DNA of 64,000 bases, taken from NCBI GenBank assembly GCA_002482885.1, contig DLGW01000005.1:66533-130532 (forward strand), in the 5' to 3' direction. Within the stretch, counting starts at the first letter, position 1. Each line of letters begins with the position of its first letter. Position numbers and translations under genes: made by a program. Origin of the DNA: Flavobacteriaceae bacterium UBA7684. Its GTDB lineage: Bacteria > Bacteroidota > Bacteroidia > Flavobacteriales > Flavobacteriaceae. Shown piece after piece: positions 1 through 9,823 of this stretch. The notes under the pieces are model-generated. The model was not told the origin of the DNA. It saw only the letters and a program-made list of their open reading frames with translations, and ran no database searches.

Positions 1-73
1 ATTGAAAGATTATTACAAATGTCATACTTTTGCAACTGATTTTCTAATACTAAGAATATTTACTCATAAAATC

Positions 74-2845
74 ATGGATAGGTTTTCCTTTTTAAACGCA
101 GCACACACCGAATTTTTTGCCGATTTATACGAACAATACCTTCAAAATCCTGATAGCGTAGAACCAAGTTGGAGAGCCTTTTTACAAGGTTTCGACTTTG
201 GAATGACGACCTATAACGAGGAAAATGCTACCGAACAAATGATTGGTGCATTTACCGGTAATCAGGATTGTAGTATCGTTTCGGATAAATTGCAAAAAGA
301 ATTTAACGTATTACGATTAATTGACGGCTATAGAACACGCGGTCACTTATTTACCAGAACCAATCCGGTTCGTGACAGAAGAGTTTATGAGCCGAATTTA
401 GACTTGCAAAACTTCGGTTTGTCTTCGGCTGATTTGGAGACTGTTTTTGATGCGGCTAAAATTCTAGGAAAACAACCTTCAACATTAAACCAAATCTTAG
501 CGCATTTGAAAAGCATGTATTGCCAACACATTGGTATCGAATACATGCACATGGAAAATCCTGTTTTTGTGAATTGGGTTCAAGAAAGAATCAACAAAAA
601 TGACAACCAACCAAGTTTCGATGCCGAGCAAAAGAAACACATTCTAGGCAAACTAAACGAAGCGGTTTCGTTTGAGAACTTTTTGCATACGAAATATGTA
701 GGCCAAAAGCGTTTTTCATTAGAAGGTGGCGAAAGCATTATTCCGGCTTTAGACGCTTTAATTGAAGCAGCAGCGGAAAAAGGCGTAGAGCATTTCGTAA
801 TGGGAATGGCGCACAGAGGAAGATTGAATACGTTAGCCAATATTTTTGGCAAAGCGACTCAAGATATTTTCTCCGAATTTGACGGAAAAGATTACGATAA
901 AGAGTATTTCGATGGTGACGTTAAGTACCATTTAGGTTTAACGTCTGAAAGAAAAACCCAATCGGGTAAAAAAATCAATATCAATTTGGCACCCAATCCA
1001 TCTCACTTGGAAACCGTTGGCGCCGTGATTGAAGGAATTACCCGTGCCAAACAAGACAAATATTTTCCGGAAGATTTCTCGAAAGTATTGCCAATCGCCG
1101 TTCACGGTGATGCGGCTGTGGCCGGACAAGGAATCGTATACGAAATTGTGCAAATGGCGCAATTAGACGGCTACAAAACCGGAGGAACGATTCATATTGT
1201 CATCAACAACCAAGTTGGTTTTACGACCAATTATTTAGACGCACGTTCATCAACGTATTGTACCGATGTGGCCAAAGTGACTTTGTCGCCAATTCTTCAC
1301 GTGAATTCAGACGATGCAGAAGCCGTGGTTCATGCCATGTTATTTGCATTGGATTTCAGAATGGAATTCGGAAGAGATGTTTTCATCGATTTACTTGGTT
1401 ATAGAAAATACGGTCACAACGAAGGCGATGAACCTCGTTTTACCCAACCATTATTATACAAACTGATTGCCCGTCATAAAAACCCGAGAGACATTTATTC
1501 AGAGCAATTAATTACTGCCGGAATTGTTGACGCGGCTTATGTGACCAAAATAGAAAATGAATACAAGGCCAAATTGGATGAAAATCTTCAAGCTTCCCGC
1601 AAGAAAGATTTGACCATTATCAAGCCTTTTTTACAAGATGCTTGGGAAGGTTTTGTTCAGGTTTCAGATGACGAAATGTTGAAAAAAGTTGATACTACTT
1701 TCGACAAAAAGAAGTTGGATACTATCTTAGAAACGATTTCGACTTTACCGTCAGACAAAAAATTCATCAGCAAGATTTCTAAAATCGTAACCGATAGAAA
1801 AACGATGTACAACAACGATACTATCGATTGGGGAACAGCGGAAACGTTGGCGTACGGTTCGTTATTGACTGAAGGTTACGATGTTCGTCTTTCAGGACAA
1901 GACGTGGAAAGAGGAACATTCTCACACCGTCATGCTGTCGTAAAAGTAGAAGACAGCGAAGAAGAAGTAGTATTACTGAATACTTTAAAGGACAAAAAAG
2001 GGAAGTTCAATGTATTTAATTCCTTCCTTTCAGAATATGGCGTTCTCGGATTTGATTACGGTTATGCTCTAGCCAATCCAAACGCATTAACGATTTGGGA
2101 AGCGCAGTTTGGAGATTTCTCTAACGGTGCCCAAATCATGATTGACCAGTACATTTCGTGTGGTGAAGACAAATGGAACAACCAAAACGGAATCGTATTA
2201 TTGTTGCCTCACGGTTACGAAGGACAAGGAGCAGAGCACTCTTCGGCGCGTATGGAACGTTACTTACAACTGTGTGCTAAACACAATATGTATGTGGCGG
2301 ATTGTACGACTCCGGCGAATTTTTACCACTTGTTGCGTCGCCAAATGAAAACTAAATTCCGCAAACCCTTGGTGGTATTCTCGCCAAAAAGTTTGTTGCG
2401 TCACCCATTGTGCGTTTCTACTCGTGAGGAATTGTACAAAGGTAGTTTCCAAGAGGTGATTGATGACAATTCAATCGACAAGAAAAAAGTAAAAACCGTA
2501 GTGTTCTGTACCGGAAAATTCTATTACGATATTGTAGCCGAAAGAGAAAATTTAAACAGAAATGACGTAGCTTTGGTACGCATCGAGCAGTTGTTCCCGT
2601 TACCGGTAGACCAATTGAAAGCCGTGATTGCCAGTTATCCAAATGCAGACGATTTCGTTTGGGCACAAGAAGAACCGAAAAACATGGGCGCTTACAGTTA
2701 TATGCTAATGAATTTCGACTTGGTGCCATGGAGATTGGCTTCGTTAAAAGCGTATGCCGCACCGGCCGCTGGAAGTCACACAAGAGACAGAAGAAGACAT
2801 GCTGATGCTATCAGAATGGTATTTGACAAGAATTTATTCAGATAA
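74..2845 (+). CDS. sucA: 2-oxoglutarate dehydrogenase E1 component
   Basis: Thiamine-diphosphate E1 subunit that decarboxylates 2-oxoglutarate in the TCA cycle and passes the succinyl group to the lipoyl arm of E2. The protein has 923 residues, the usual length. The N-terminal segment starting MDRFSFLNAAHTEFF is the E2-contact region seen in this family. The AHRGRLN motif has its His near residue 247, and HGDAAVAGQG lies at about 344-353, both part of the cofactor and active-site region. The frame stays open to base 2, but homology begins at the ATG at 74, so that start was chosen. The E2 gene follows after a 175-bp gap holding two repeats. Confidence 0.96.
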   Translation: MDRFSFLNAAHTEFFADLYEQYLQNPDSVEPSWRAFLQGFDFGMTTYNEENATEQMIGAFTGNQDCSIVSDKLQKEFNVLRLIDGYRTRGHLFTRTNPVRDRRVYEPNLDLQNFGLSSADLETVFDAAKILGKQPSTLNQILAHLKSMYCQHIGIEYMHMENPVFVNWVQERINKNDNQPSFDAEQKKHILGKLNEAVSFENFLHTKYVGQKRFSLEGGESIIPALDALIEAAAEKGVEHFVMGMAHRGRLNTLANIFGKATQDIFSEFDGKDYDKEYFDGDVKYHLGLTSERKTQSGKKININLAPNPSHLETVGAVIEGITRAKQDKYFPEDFSKVLPIAVHGDAAVAGQGIVYEIVQMAQLDGYKTGGTIHIVINNQVGFTTNYLDARSSTYCTDVAKVTLSPILHVNSDDAEAVVHAMLFALDFRMEFGRDVFIDLLGYRKYGHNEGDEPRFTQPLLYKLIARHKNPRDIYSEQLITAGIVDAAYVTKIENEYKAKLDENLQASRKKDLTIIKPFLQDAWEGFVQVSDDEMLKKVDTTFDKKKLDTILETISTLPSDKKFISKISKIVTDRKTMYNNDTIDWGTAETLAYGSLLTEGYDVRLSGQDVERGTFSHRHAVVKVEDSEEEVVLLNTLKDKKGKFNVFNSFLSEYGVLGFDYGYALANPNALTIWEAQFGDFSNGAQIMIDQYISCGEDKWNNQNGIVLLLPHGYEGQGAEHSSARMERYLQLCAKHNMYVADCTTPANFYHLLRRQMKTKFRKPLVVFSPKSLLRHPLCVSTREELYKGSFQEVIDDNSIDKKKVKTVVFCTGKFYYDIVAERENLNRNDVALVRIEQLFPLPVDQLKAVIASYPNADDFVWAQEEPKNMGAYSYMLMNFDLVPWRLASLKAYAAPAAGSHTRDRRRHADAIRMVFDKNLFR

Positions 2846-2850
2846 TGATT

Positions 2851-2912
2851 AGGAGCTATTTCCCGCTTTTCGTTGCAATCTCTTCGAGGATTTCCACTAC
2901 AATCGGGGCTAG
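2851..2912. repeat. Intergenic repeat family B, copy 1
   Basis: This stretch shares TTTCCCGCTTTTCGTTGCAA and ATCGGGGCTA with copies near 47.7 kb and, inverted, 58.7 kb. The two ends are conserved while the middle differs between copies. It lies between sucA and sucB and contains no ORF. Confidence 0.7.
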
Positions 2913-2933
2913 AAAAAAGATGAACAAGAACAT

Positions 2934-2976
2934 TTGAAATTAAAAGGAGGACAGTCGGTGGCTGTCAGGTATAAAA
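2934..2976 (+). repeat. REP-like element A1 (GGAG head plus hairpin)
   Basis: GGAG at 2946-2949 is followed directly by a 7-bp stem, GACAGTC, loop GGT, GGCTGTC (one T-G wobble), and then AGGTAT. Three other sites in the window have the same kind of element with different stem sequences that still pair. A tetranucleotide head plus hairpin is the layout of REP elements moved by REP-associated tyrosine transposases. No such transposase gene is present here. Confidence 0.65.
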
Positions 2977-3020
2977 TCCTTCATACAATAACACAATAAC
3001 ATAAACTAAAATACACAAAC

Positions 3021-4265
3021 ATGATTTTAGAAATGAAAGTCCCATCACCGGGAGAATCGATTAAAGAAGTAGAAATTGCAACGTGGCTAGTAAAAGACGG
3101 CGATTATGTAGAAAAAGACCAAGCCATTGCTGAGGTGGATTCTGATAAAGCAACCTTAGAGTTACCGGCAGAAGCCAGCGGAATCATCACGCTAAAAGCG
3201 GAAGAAGGTGATGCAGTAGCCGTAGGTGCCGTAGTTTGTTTAATCGACACGGATGCAGCAAAACCTAGTGGTTCAACTCCAACTCCGGCTGCAGAAGTGA
3301 AAGCAGAAGCACCAAAGGCAGAAGCACCAAAGGCAGAAGAGAAAAAGGTTGAAGCGCCTAAAGCAGCTCCGGCTCCTGTAGCCACTTATGCAGCCCAAAC
3401 ACCATCTCCGGCGGCTCGTAAAATATTAGACGAAAAAAACATCCAACCTTCTGACATCGTTGGAACAGGGAAAGACGGCAGAATTACTAAAGATGACGCT
3501 GTAAACGCTGTGCCTTCTATGGGAACACCAACTGGTGGCACTCGTGGTTCGGAAAGAACAAAATTATCCATGTTGCGTCGTAAAGTAGCAGAGCGTTTGG
3601 TTTCTGCGAAAAACGAAACGGCCATGTTGACTACGTTCAACGAAGTAGACATGACCAATATTTACGCTTTAAGAGAAGAATACAAAGAAGCTTTTAAAGC
3701 CAAACACGGCTTAGGATTAGGCTTTATGTCATTCTTTACCAAAGCAGTAACTCGCGCTTTACAATTATACCCGGATGTCAATTCGATGATTGACGGACAA
3801 GAGAAAATTGCTTATGATTTCTGTGATATTTCAGTAGCGGTTTCAGGACCAAAAGGGTTGATGGTTCCGGTAATGAGAAACGCAGAAACATTATCTTTCA
3901 GAGGTGTTGAAGCGGAAATCAAAAGATTAGCGATTCGCGCTCGTGACGGACAAATCACCGTTGACGAAATGACCGGCGGAACATTCACTATTTCTAATGG
4001 TGGTGTTTTCGGAAGTATGTTGTCAACACCAATTATCAATCCACCACAATCAGGTATTCTTGGAATGCACAATGTAGTAGAAAGAGCTGTCGTAAGAAAC
4101 GGACAAATCGTTATCGCTCCGGTAATGTTTGTAGCTTTGTCTTATGACCACAGAATCATCGATGGTCGTGAGTCGGTTGGATTCTTGGTAGCGGTAAAAG
4201 AAGCATTAGAAAATCCGGTTGAAATTTTAATGAACAACAACCCTAAGAAAGCTTTAGAGCTTTAG
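3021..4265 (+). CDS. sucB: Dihydrolipoyllysine succinyltransferase, E2 of 2-oxoglutarate dehydrogenase
   Basis: E2 core enzyme that transfers the succinyl group from lipoamide to CoA; partner of the E1 encoded just upstream. Domains in order: lipoyl domain (1-77) with the lipoylated Lys43 in EVDSDKATLE; an Ala/Pro/Lys/Glu-rich swinging linker (about 85-120); the peripheral-subunit-binding domain (about 128-160, SPAARKILDEKNIQPSD); and the acyltransferase domain to residue 414, with catalytic His377 and Asp381 in YDHRIIDGRE. The length is normal. The last ten codons and the region after the stop occur a second time 5.6 kb downstream. An E3 gene is not in the window. Confidence 0.96.
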   Translation: MILEMKVPSPGESIKEVEIATWLVKDGDYVEKDQAIAEVDSDKATLELPAEASGIITLKAEEGDAVAVGAVVCLIDTDAAKPSGSTPTPAAEVKAEAPKAEAPKAEEKKVEAPKAAPAPVATYAAQTPSPAARKILDEKNIQPSDIVGTGKDGRITKDDAVNAVPSMGTPTGGTRGSERTKLSMLRRKVAERLVSAKNETAMLTTFNEVDMTNIYALREEYKEAFKAKHGLGLGFMSFFTKAVTRALQLYPDVNSMIDGQEKIAYDFCDISVAVSGPKGLMVPVMRNAETLSFRGVEAEIKRLAIRARDGQITVDEMTGGTFTISNGGVFGSMLSTPIINPPQSGILGMHNVVERAVVRNGQIVIAPVMFVALSYDHRIIDGRESVGFLVAVKEALENPVEILMNNNPKKALEL

Positions 4266-4310
4266 GGTTTCTACCTGCCTCGGATGAGGCGCCTATATAT
4301 GTAAATCCCG
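4236..4310 (+). repeat. Direct repeat, left copy (sucB 3' end and leader of terminator)
   Basis: These 75 bases (last ten sucB codons, stop, a GCCTC/GAGGC hairpin and the first bases of the terminator) recur at 9824-9898 with four mismatches. The repeat stops inside the terminator stem. The two terminator stems differ in sequence but each still pairs. Confidence 0.9.
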
Positions 4311-4340
4311 TCTTGTTGTAAACAAGACGGGATTTTTTTT
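4304..4340 (+). terminator. Rho-independent terminator of sucAB
   Basis: The stem AAATCCCGTCTTGTT pairs with AACAAGACGGGATTT and is followed by a T run. It begins 38 bases after the sucB stop. Confidence 0.9.
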
Positions 4341-4480
4341 AAGTAAAAGGTTTAGTTTAAAATTGAAAAAAAAAGTTCAAATAATAAAAAACTATTCTTA
4401 GAGAATTTATATAAAACTATAGGTTATTATCTATTTTAGCGCATTAAAATTTTTTAGCAGCGTTTTTTCAGTTTTTCAAC

Positions 4481-6187
4481 ATGTATAAAATTATCTCTTA
4501 TTTTATAATACTATTATCTTTCTCTTCGGTATTTTCTCAGGAATTAAATGAGTCTGAGATCAAAAGAACCCGAAGTATACAAGAACAACTTATTTCTAAT
4601 CCTGATAAAGCTTACACTGAAGCTTTGGAAATTAGTAATTCTAAAAACGAGTTGTTTAGTTTTTTTGGCAAATATTATGTAGCCAATTATTTTTACAATA
4701 AATCAGAGTTTACTCATTCTAAGCAACTTCTCATAGCACTTATAGAAAATATTGAAAAAAGTGATAATGCTAAATCAAGCAAAGTATACCAAGATTTGAT
4801 AGGAATGTGTGTCAACAAACTTTTCTATGTTCATAAGAATTTAGGAGAGTATGACTTGGCATTGTTTTATCTTGATAAATACAAAAAGCATTTACCCAAT
4901 ACTCATTTTAACGAACAATATGGTTTGATAAAAGTGGCTATGGGTGATTATGTTAATGGGATTGCTTTGTTAAAGAGAGAATTAAAGACTTCACCACACC
5001 TGAAATTAGGGGTAGGTGAAAAAAAAGTAATGAATAAAAAATTATTTGCAGATAAACACAATATTATAGGAGAAGCTTATCAACAGTATTATATCCAGTC
5101 AAAAAAAGCTGTGTTTTTAGATTCTGCAAATTATTACTTTAATGCAGCAGCAACTATGTTGATACAGGATAATTTTTACCCTGAGTACACCAAAGCATTG
5201 TTGTACATGCGTGAAGCAAAAAGTGCGGCTTTGGCTGGGGATTACGTTAAATCATTGTCTTTATACAGAAAGGGGAAAAAGTATACGGTTATTGAGAATA
5301 ACATAAGAACCGTACAGTTATTTGATTTGGGGATGGCTGATTGTTTTCATCATTTAAAGCAAGTTGATTCATCATTTTTCTATTGTAAGAAGTATATAAA
5401 AAGTTATCAAGCAACTCAAGTTTCAAAAGAAAATTTATTAATGGCCTATAACATTATGACACAAAGTTATAGTAAAAAAAATGACAATAAGAATGCTTAT
5501 CTCTATGCCCAAAAAAGTTTAGTATTAATTAAATCAATAGAAGGAATAAAAAATAAATCTTTAAATTTTCTTCACAATTATGATTTAAATATCATAAAAG
5601 ATGAATCGAATAAAATTATTGCTTCTAAGAATTATTTTAAAATCTCTCTTTTTAGCATTTTGATAGTTTTTGCTATAGTTGTTTTTAGTTTTTATTATTA
5701 TTACAGACATCAGAAAGAAAAACATTATCGATTTTTAAAAATTATTCAAAAGTTAAAAGAATCTAAAACTTCAGGGATTAATAAAATGCAAATTTATAAT
5801 ACTGAAGTACAGTCAAAACAAATAATTGATGATGAGCTTATAGAGAAATTGGCATTAGGTTTAAAAAAAATAGAGCAAAAAGAAGTTTTTTTAGATCCGA
5901 ACTTCAAGTTAGCTTTTGTGGCCAAAAAATTAAATACAAATACGGCTTATTTGTCACAATACTTCAATCAGGTTCTACAAAAGACCTTCTCAGAATACAC
6001 GCAAGAATTGCGAATGCAGTATGTACTCAAAAAACTGATTGAGGCACCTTATTTTCGTAAATATACTATGCAAGCTATAGCGGAAGAAGTAGGATATAAA
6101 GATGCGAGTACTTTTGTTCGTGTTTTTAAAAAGCAAACGGGGCTTTCTCCTAATTATTATATTGAAAAGTTGAAAGATACAAAATAA
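4481..6187 (+). CDS. Membrane TPR / AraC-type transcriptional regulator
   Basis: 568 residues. A signal or anchor segment (1-19) is followed by helical TPR-like repeats to about residue 370, one transmembrane segment (about 386-408), and a C-terminal AraC-type double helix-turn-helix (about 450-566; QAIAEEVGYKDASTFVRVFKKQTGLSP fits the second helix-turn-helix, quoted here as a region rather than a site). This layout suggests a one-protein sensor with periplasmic TPRs and a cytoplasmic DNA-binding domain; such proteins are common in Flavobacteria. It is the first gene of the cassette bounded by the sucB-tail repeats, so it may control the surface-protein genes that follow. The ligand is unknown. 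Confidence 0.85.
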   Translation: MYKIISYFIILLSFSSVFSQELNESEIKRTRSIQEQLISNPDKAYTEALEISNSKNELFSFFGKYYVANYFYNKSEFTHSKQLLIALIENIEKSDNAKSSKVYQDLIGMCVNKLFYVHKNLGEYDLALFYLDKYKKHLPNTHFNEQYGLIKVAMGDYVNGIALLKRELKTSPHLKLGVGEKKVMNKKLFADKHNIIGEAYQQYYIQSKKAVFLDSANYYFNAAATMLIQDNFYPEYTKALLYMREAKSAALAGDYVKSLSLYRKGKKYTVIENNIRTVQLFDLGMADCFHHLKQVDSSFFYCKKYIKSYQATQVSKENLLMAYNIMTQSYSKKNDNKNAYLYAQKSLVLIKSIEGIKNKSLNFLHNYDLNIIKDESNKIIASKNYFKISLFSILIVFAIVVFSFYYYYRHQKEKHYRFLKIIQKLKESKTSGINKMQIYNTEVQSKQIIDDELIEKLALGLKKIEQKEVFLDPNFKLAFVAKKLNTNTAYLSQYFNQVLQKTFSEYTQELRMQYVLKKLIEAPYFRKYTMQAIAEEVGYKDASTFVRVFKKQTGLSPNYYIEKLKDTK

Positions 6188-6313
6188 GCATTTAGAAGTC
6201 AAATATTTACATCTTTTTTAGCTACTGATTATTTATAAATAGTCCAATAAACAAATTGTTCTGATAGTTCTTATCTCATAGTTTTGGTGGAAAATTATAT
6301 CAAACTTAAACTT

Positions 6314-7504
6314 ATGAAAACTATTAAAATTGTTGTTTTAGCTATTTTTGGATTTTGCAGTACAATAGTTACTGCAGCTGATTTGTATGTTCGAGATTCT
6401 GGTGCTGGTGGTTCTTTTTCTACTATAAGTGCAGCAATCGCTCAAGCTTCAAACGGCGATAGAATCATTATACGTCCAAAAGCTGCCGGACTTCCATTCA
6501 TAGAGAATTTAGTAATTGACAAATCATTAACTTTTGTTTCAGAAATAAATTTTTCAAATTATTTTATACAGGGTACAGTATCGGTTACTCCATTAGCAGG
6601 AAGAGTAGTTACTGTTCATAATATGAATTTAACCAGCACATTTTCTTCTTCTGCTGATTCTACTAACGGAAGGACAACCATAAATATTTATAATTCCTCT
6701 TTGAGTAGCGGTGTTAATGCTAATAAATTAAATACCTCGGTAAACATATCTGGTTGCTCCATAACGGGGACTATATCATGTACGCATGGTAGAATAACAG
6801 GAAATACTGCTGGTAGTGTCAGCATTTCTACAAGTTTAGCAGATACTAACTTGGCTACAGATGACATTGAAATTATTGCGAATGCTTTGTTAACAACTGA
6901 AGCTGCAATTTATCTTGATCAAAAAAACTATAGAACGAGAATTTTAAATAATTATCTTTCAAATGGTACTTTGTATATTGAGGCGGCAAAAACAGGCAGC
7001 AACAATGAGATTAGAAACAATGCAATCGATAGTGGATCGGACTCAGCCATTGTTATCAGTTTGGCAACTGGCAATCAAGCCACTTTTTCAGTATTGAATA
7101 ATGCAATTTCAACTTCAATTTCATCGTCTACTTATAATGAAGTAGTTAATAGTAATATATTAAACGCAACCGTTTACGTAATGTATAATGCTTCAACATC
7201 AGCATTTACAGCATTAAATTCGAATGCAACCAATAATATTAGTAGTGCTTCACTTAGTTTCAATGATGTAACGAGAACCGTTACAGGAACAGCGCTTGTA
7301 AATGCTGGTGCAGCGGATGATGATTTTACTGATATTGATTTGACTAGAAATGATATTGGAAATCGTGGAGGTTCTGATACTTGGGAAAACTATTGGCCTA
7401 CAAGTCCTGGCAACAAGCCGTTGGTAAACTATTTATTAACACCACGAAGAATCTATAATGGTACAACGGAAATGAATGCAACGGGTTCAGGTTATACTAA
7501 ATAG
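6314..7504 (+). CDS. Secreted protein with predicted parallel beta-helix fold
   Basis: 396 residues from the ATG at 6314. An upstream in-frame ATG at 6284 would put ten residues before an otherwise typical signal peptide (MKTIKIVVLAIFGFCSTIVTAA), so the later start was chosen. The mature part is rich in Ser, Thr, Asn and Ile, with repeated short strands such as RILNNYLSNGTLYIEA and EIRNNAIDSGSDSA. These resemble the rungs of right-handed beta-helix proteins. No catalytic motif or clear T9SS signal is seen. Inference: a surface or secreted protein, perhaps adhesive. It lies 25 bp before the next gene, probably in one transcript. Confidence 0.65.
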   Translation: MKTIKIVVLAIFGFCSTIVTAADLYVRDSGAGGSFSTISAAIAQASNGDRIIIRPKAAGLPFIENLVIDKSLTFVSEINFSNYFIQGTVSVTPLAGRVVTVHNMNLTSTFSSSADSTNGRTTINIYNSSLSSGVNANKLNTSVNISGCSITGTISCTHGRITGNTAGSVSISTSLADTNLATDDIEIIANALLTTEAAIYLDQKNYRTRILNNYLSNGTLYIEAAKTGSNNEIRNNAIDSGSDSAIVISLATGNQATFSVLNNAISTSISSSTYNEVVNSNILNATVYVMYNASTSAFTALNSNATNNISSASLSFNDVTRTVTGTALVNAGAADDDFTDIDLTRNDIGNRGGSDTWENYWPTSPGNKPLVNYLLTPRRIYNGTTEMNATGSGYTK

Positions 7505-7529
7505 TCAAGATACCAATATATAAACTAGT

Positions 7530-8540
7530 ATGAAGAAATATATTTGCAGTATAATAGCTTTAATGACGATAAGTTTGTGTTCTGCACAGTTAGTATCGTT
7601 GAACCAGGCAGAATATTTTTGGGATACCGATCCTGGTGAAGGAAACGGAATTCCATTGATGGCTACTGATGGAAATTTGAATAACGCTTTTGAAAAAATT
7701 TCTATTAACGGATTGAATGCTCCAAGTGTTGGTTTGCATAAATTTAGTGTTCGTGTAAAAGATAATTTAGGAGTTTGGGGACCAGTTTTTACTAATATCA
7801 TAATTGTGGAGTCAACAACTACTCCAACCCCTATGACACTTACACAAGCGGAGTATTTTTGGGATATGGATCCAGGAGAAGGAAATGCTACGCCACTTTT
7901 GGCAACTGATGGAAATTTTGAAAGCGCTTTTGAAAAAGTAGCCGTAAGTGGTTTAAACGCTCCAAGTGAAGGTCTTCATAAATTCTCAATACGCGTTAAA
8001 GACAATCAAGGTGTGTGGGGACCAACTTATACTAATATTATTAAAGTAGAACAAACAACTACACCAACACCGCTTAGTTTAGTACAGGTAGAATACTTTT
8101 GGGATACCGATCCAGGTGAAGGCAACGGCACTCCATTATTGGCTACTGATGGAAATTTGAATAATGCCTATGAACAATTTGTTCAAACAGCTATTCCAAT
8201 CGTAAATCCTATTGGTCTTCATATTTTTAATGTTCGTGTTAAAGATAACCAAGGAATTTGGGGACCTGTTTTCAAAAATGTAATTTATATTGAAACCACT
8301 TTAAGTGTTGACACCCTAATAGCAGATAATTACTATTTCTACCCAAATCCAGCAAACGATGTGATACGTTTCAATAAAGATATTGAAAAGGTTGAGATTT
8401 ATGATTTGGGCGGAAGATATATTAACACTTCAGTCCTCAATGAAGTTAATGTTTCGGGTTTAAAAACAGGAGTTTATCTCTTAAAGATTACCACTCCTGA
8501 AGGACTTACTTTTGATAAAAAAATGATTAAAAAACAGTAA
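7530..8540 (+). CDS. T9SS-exported triple-repeat surface protein
   Basis: 336 residues. A signal peptide (1-20) is followed by three repeats of about 80 residues, each starting with EYFWDxDPGEGN and ending with a VRVKDNxGxWGP segment and a TTTPT-like spacer. The C-terminal 70 residues form a type A T9SS sorting domain (YFYPNPANDVIRF, then GVYLLKI and a basic end KKMIKKQ). The protein should cross the outer membrane through the type IX system. The acidic DxDPGxG turns could bind calcium, which is inference. DNA identity between repeats is high, so copy number may vary by recombination. Confidence 0.8.
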   Translation: MKKYICSIIALMTISLCSAQLVSLNQAEYFWDTDPGEGNGIPLMATDGNLNNAFEKISINGLNAPSVGLHKFSVRVKDNLGVWGPVFTNIIIVESTTTPTPMTLTQAEYFWDMDPGEGNATPLLATDGNFESAFEKVAVSGLNAPSEGLHKFSIRVKDNQGVWGPTYTNIIKVEQTTTPTPLSLVQVEYFWDTDPGEGNGTPLLATDGNLNNAYEQFVQTAIPIVNPIGLHIFNVRVKDNQGIWGPVFKNVIYIETTLSVDTLIADNYYFYPNPANDVIRFNKDIEKVEIYDLGGRYINTSVLNEVNVSGLKTGVYLLKITTPEGLTFDKKMIKKQ

Positions 8541-8549
8541 TTAAATAAG

Positions 8550-9656
8550 ATGAAAAAAAATGTTATCCTTATGGGATTAGTATTGCTCTCTTTTGGGACT
8601 ACTAATGCTCAATTATTAAACAAATTAAAAAAAGCAAAAGATCAAACCTCTCAAGCCGCAGAAGTTTTAGAAAAAGGAAGTGAAGTTGCCAAAGGCGGCA
8701 AAAAGAAAAAAGGAACCGCCTCAGCAGGTTTAAAACTCGATTGGACTATGTTCAAACAAACACCGGCTGTAACCTTTAACTCGCTTCTTTATGGAACAGG
8801 TTCCAGTCCGGGATTAATTAATAGTTATACGGCAACTTTTATTCCGAATAAAACGGTTGACGGAAGAACAGTTAATGCCTTTTCGGATCAGTCGGAGTAT
8901 TTGAGAATTAAGGTTTTCAAGGATGGTCAATACATGAACTATTTTGAATATTCCGGAGACCAAGTTTTTGATGACGGCAAGAAGACAAAATTCAATGAGC
9001 CAAGCAGCCGTTACCAACGTGATGGTGAATGGGTAGGACATTCGGAATCATTCATTACAGATTGGGGTCCTGGAAATTACAGATTGGATTTCTATGCCGG
9101 TGATAAAATGTTTTATTCATTCGATTTTGAGTTGGTAAAACTAACCAACAATGATCCTTATGCCACAATGAATGAAATGTATGTGGTTCGTGGTCCGTGG
9201 AATAATTTTGCCTATATGAATTATGCTGATACAGGTAATTTGGTGTTTGGATATTACATCACACACGAAGAGTTTAAGCCAAATCCTGCGAACAGCGCCA
9301 AGACCAACAAAAGTGTAAAATGGAGTGTGAAGCTGTTCAAAGACAACAAATTGTTTGCTCAACATTACGGCAACGGACCTAATACAGCTCAAGTAGAACA
9401 AGCGAAATGGAATGAAGTTCAATGTGCATTCAAAAGAGTGGACAAACCGGGCGAAATTAAATTTGCGGATCTTATGGACGGCGCATACAAAGTTGAACTT
9501 ACAATTGAAGGTGAAGCCAAACCGAGAATCTATAAGTTTGATGTAAAAGATAAAAGAATCGTTCAGATTCCGGAACAAGACAGAACTAAAAATACCGATC
9601 CAACACGACTAATTGAAGGATGGAATGACTTCTTTTGGTTGAAGCTGGAAAAGTAG
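8550..9656 (+). CDS. Exported protein of unknown function
   Basis: 368 residues with a signal peptide (MKKNVILMGLVLLSFGTTNA). A Lys/Ala-rich, probably helical segment (residues 22-55, including GGKKKKG) precedes a long beta-rich region with many aromatic residues. I do not recognise a family and see no catalytic motif. It starts nine bases after the previous stop, so it is very likely co-transcribed with the T9SS repeat protein. It is the last gene before the right copy of the sucB-tail repeat. No C-terminal T9SS signal is visible, so the periplasm is the more likely location. Confidence 0.6.
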   Translation: MKKNVILMGLVLLSFGTTNAQLLNKLKKAKDQTSQAAEVLEKGSEVAKGGKKKKGTASAGLKLDWTMFKQTPAVTFNSLLYGTGSSPGLINSYTATFIPNKTVDGRTVNAFSDQSEYLRIKVFKDGQYMNYFEYSGDQVFDDGKKTKFNEPSSRYQRDGEWVGHSESFITDWGPGNYRLDFYAGDKMFYSFDFELVKLTNNDPYATMNEMYVVRGPWNNFAYMNYADTGNLVFGYYITHEEFKPNPANSAKTNKSVKWSVKLFKDNKLFAQHYGNGPNTAQVEQAKWNEVQCAFKRVDKPGEIKFADLMDGAYKVELTIEGEAKPRIYKFDVKDKRIVQIPEQDRTKNTDPTRLIEGWNDFFWLKLEK

Positions 9657-9758
9657 TCTGAAGCTTTAAAGAAACAAGTACTGTTAATATTGCTAATGAT
9701 TATTTCAGTTGAAAGAATCATAATGCCTGTTTAATATTCATGATAATTGTGGTTTGAG

Positions 9759-9790
9759 ACCCGGCTGAAAATGTCGGGTTTCTTTTTTTT
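9759..9790 (+). terminator. Terminator after the surface-protein cassette
   Basis: ACCCG at 9759-9763 pairs with CGGGT at 9775-9779, followed by a run of T. It lies about 100 bases after the stop of the exported protein. Confidence 0.7.
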
Positions 9791-9823
9791 AAGCAGTAAT
9801 GTTTTAAGTAAAAATTGAGGCAT

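Noticed and set aside
2..73. N-terminal extension of sucA from base 2
   Set aside because: The 24 extra residues have no similarity to the family, and the ATG at 74 starts the conserved sequence.
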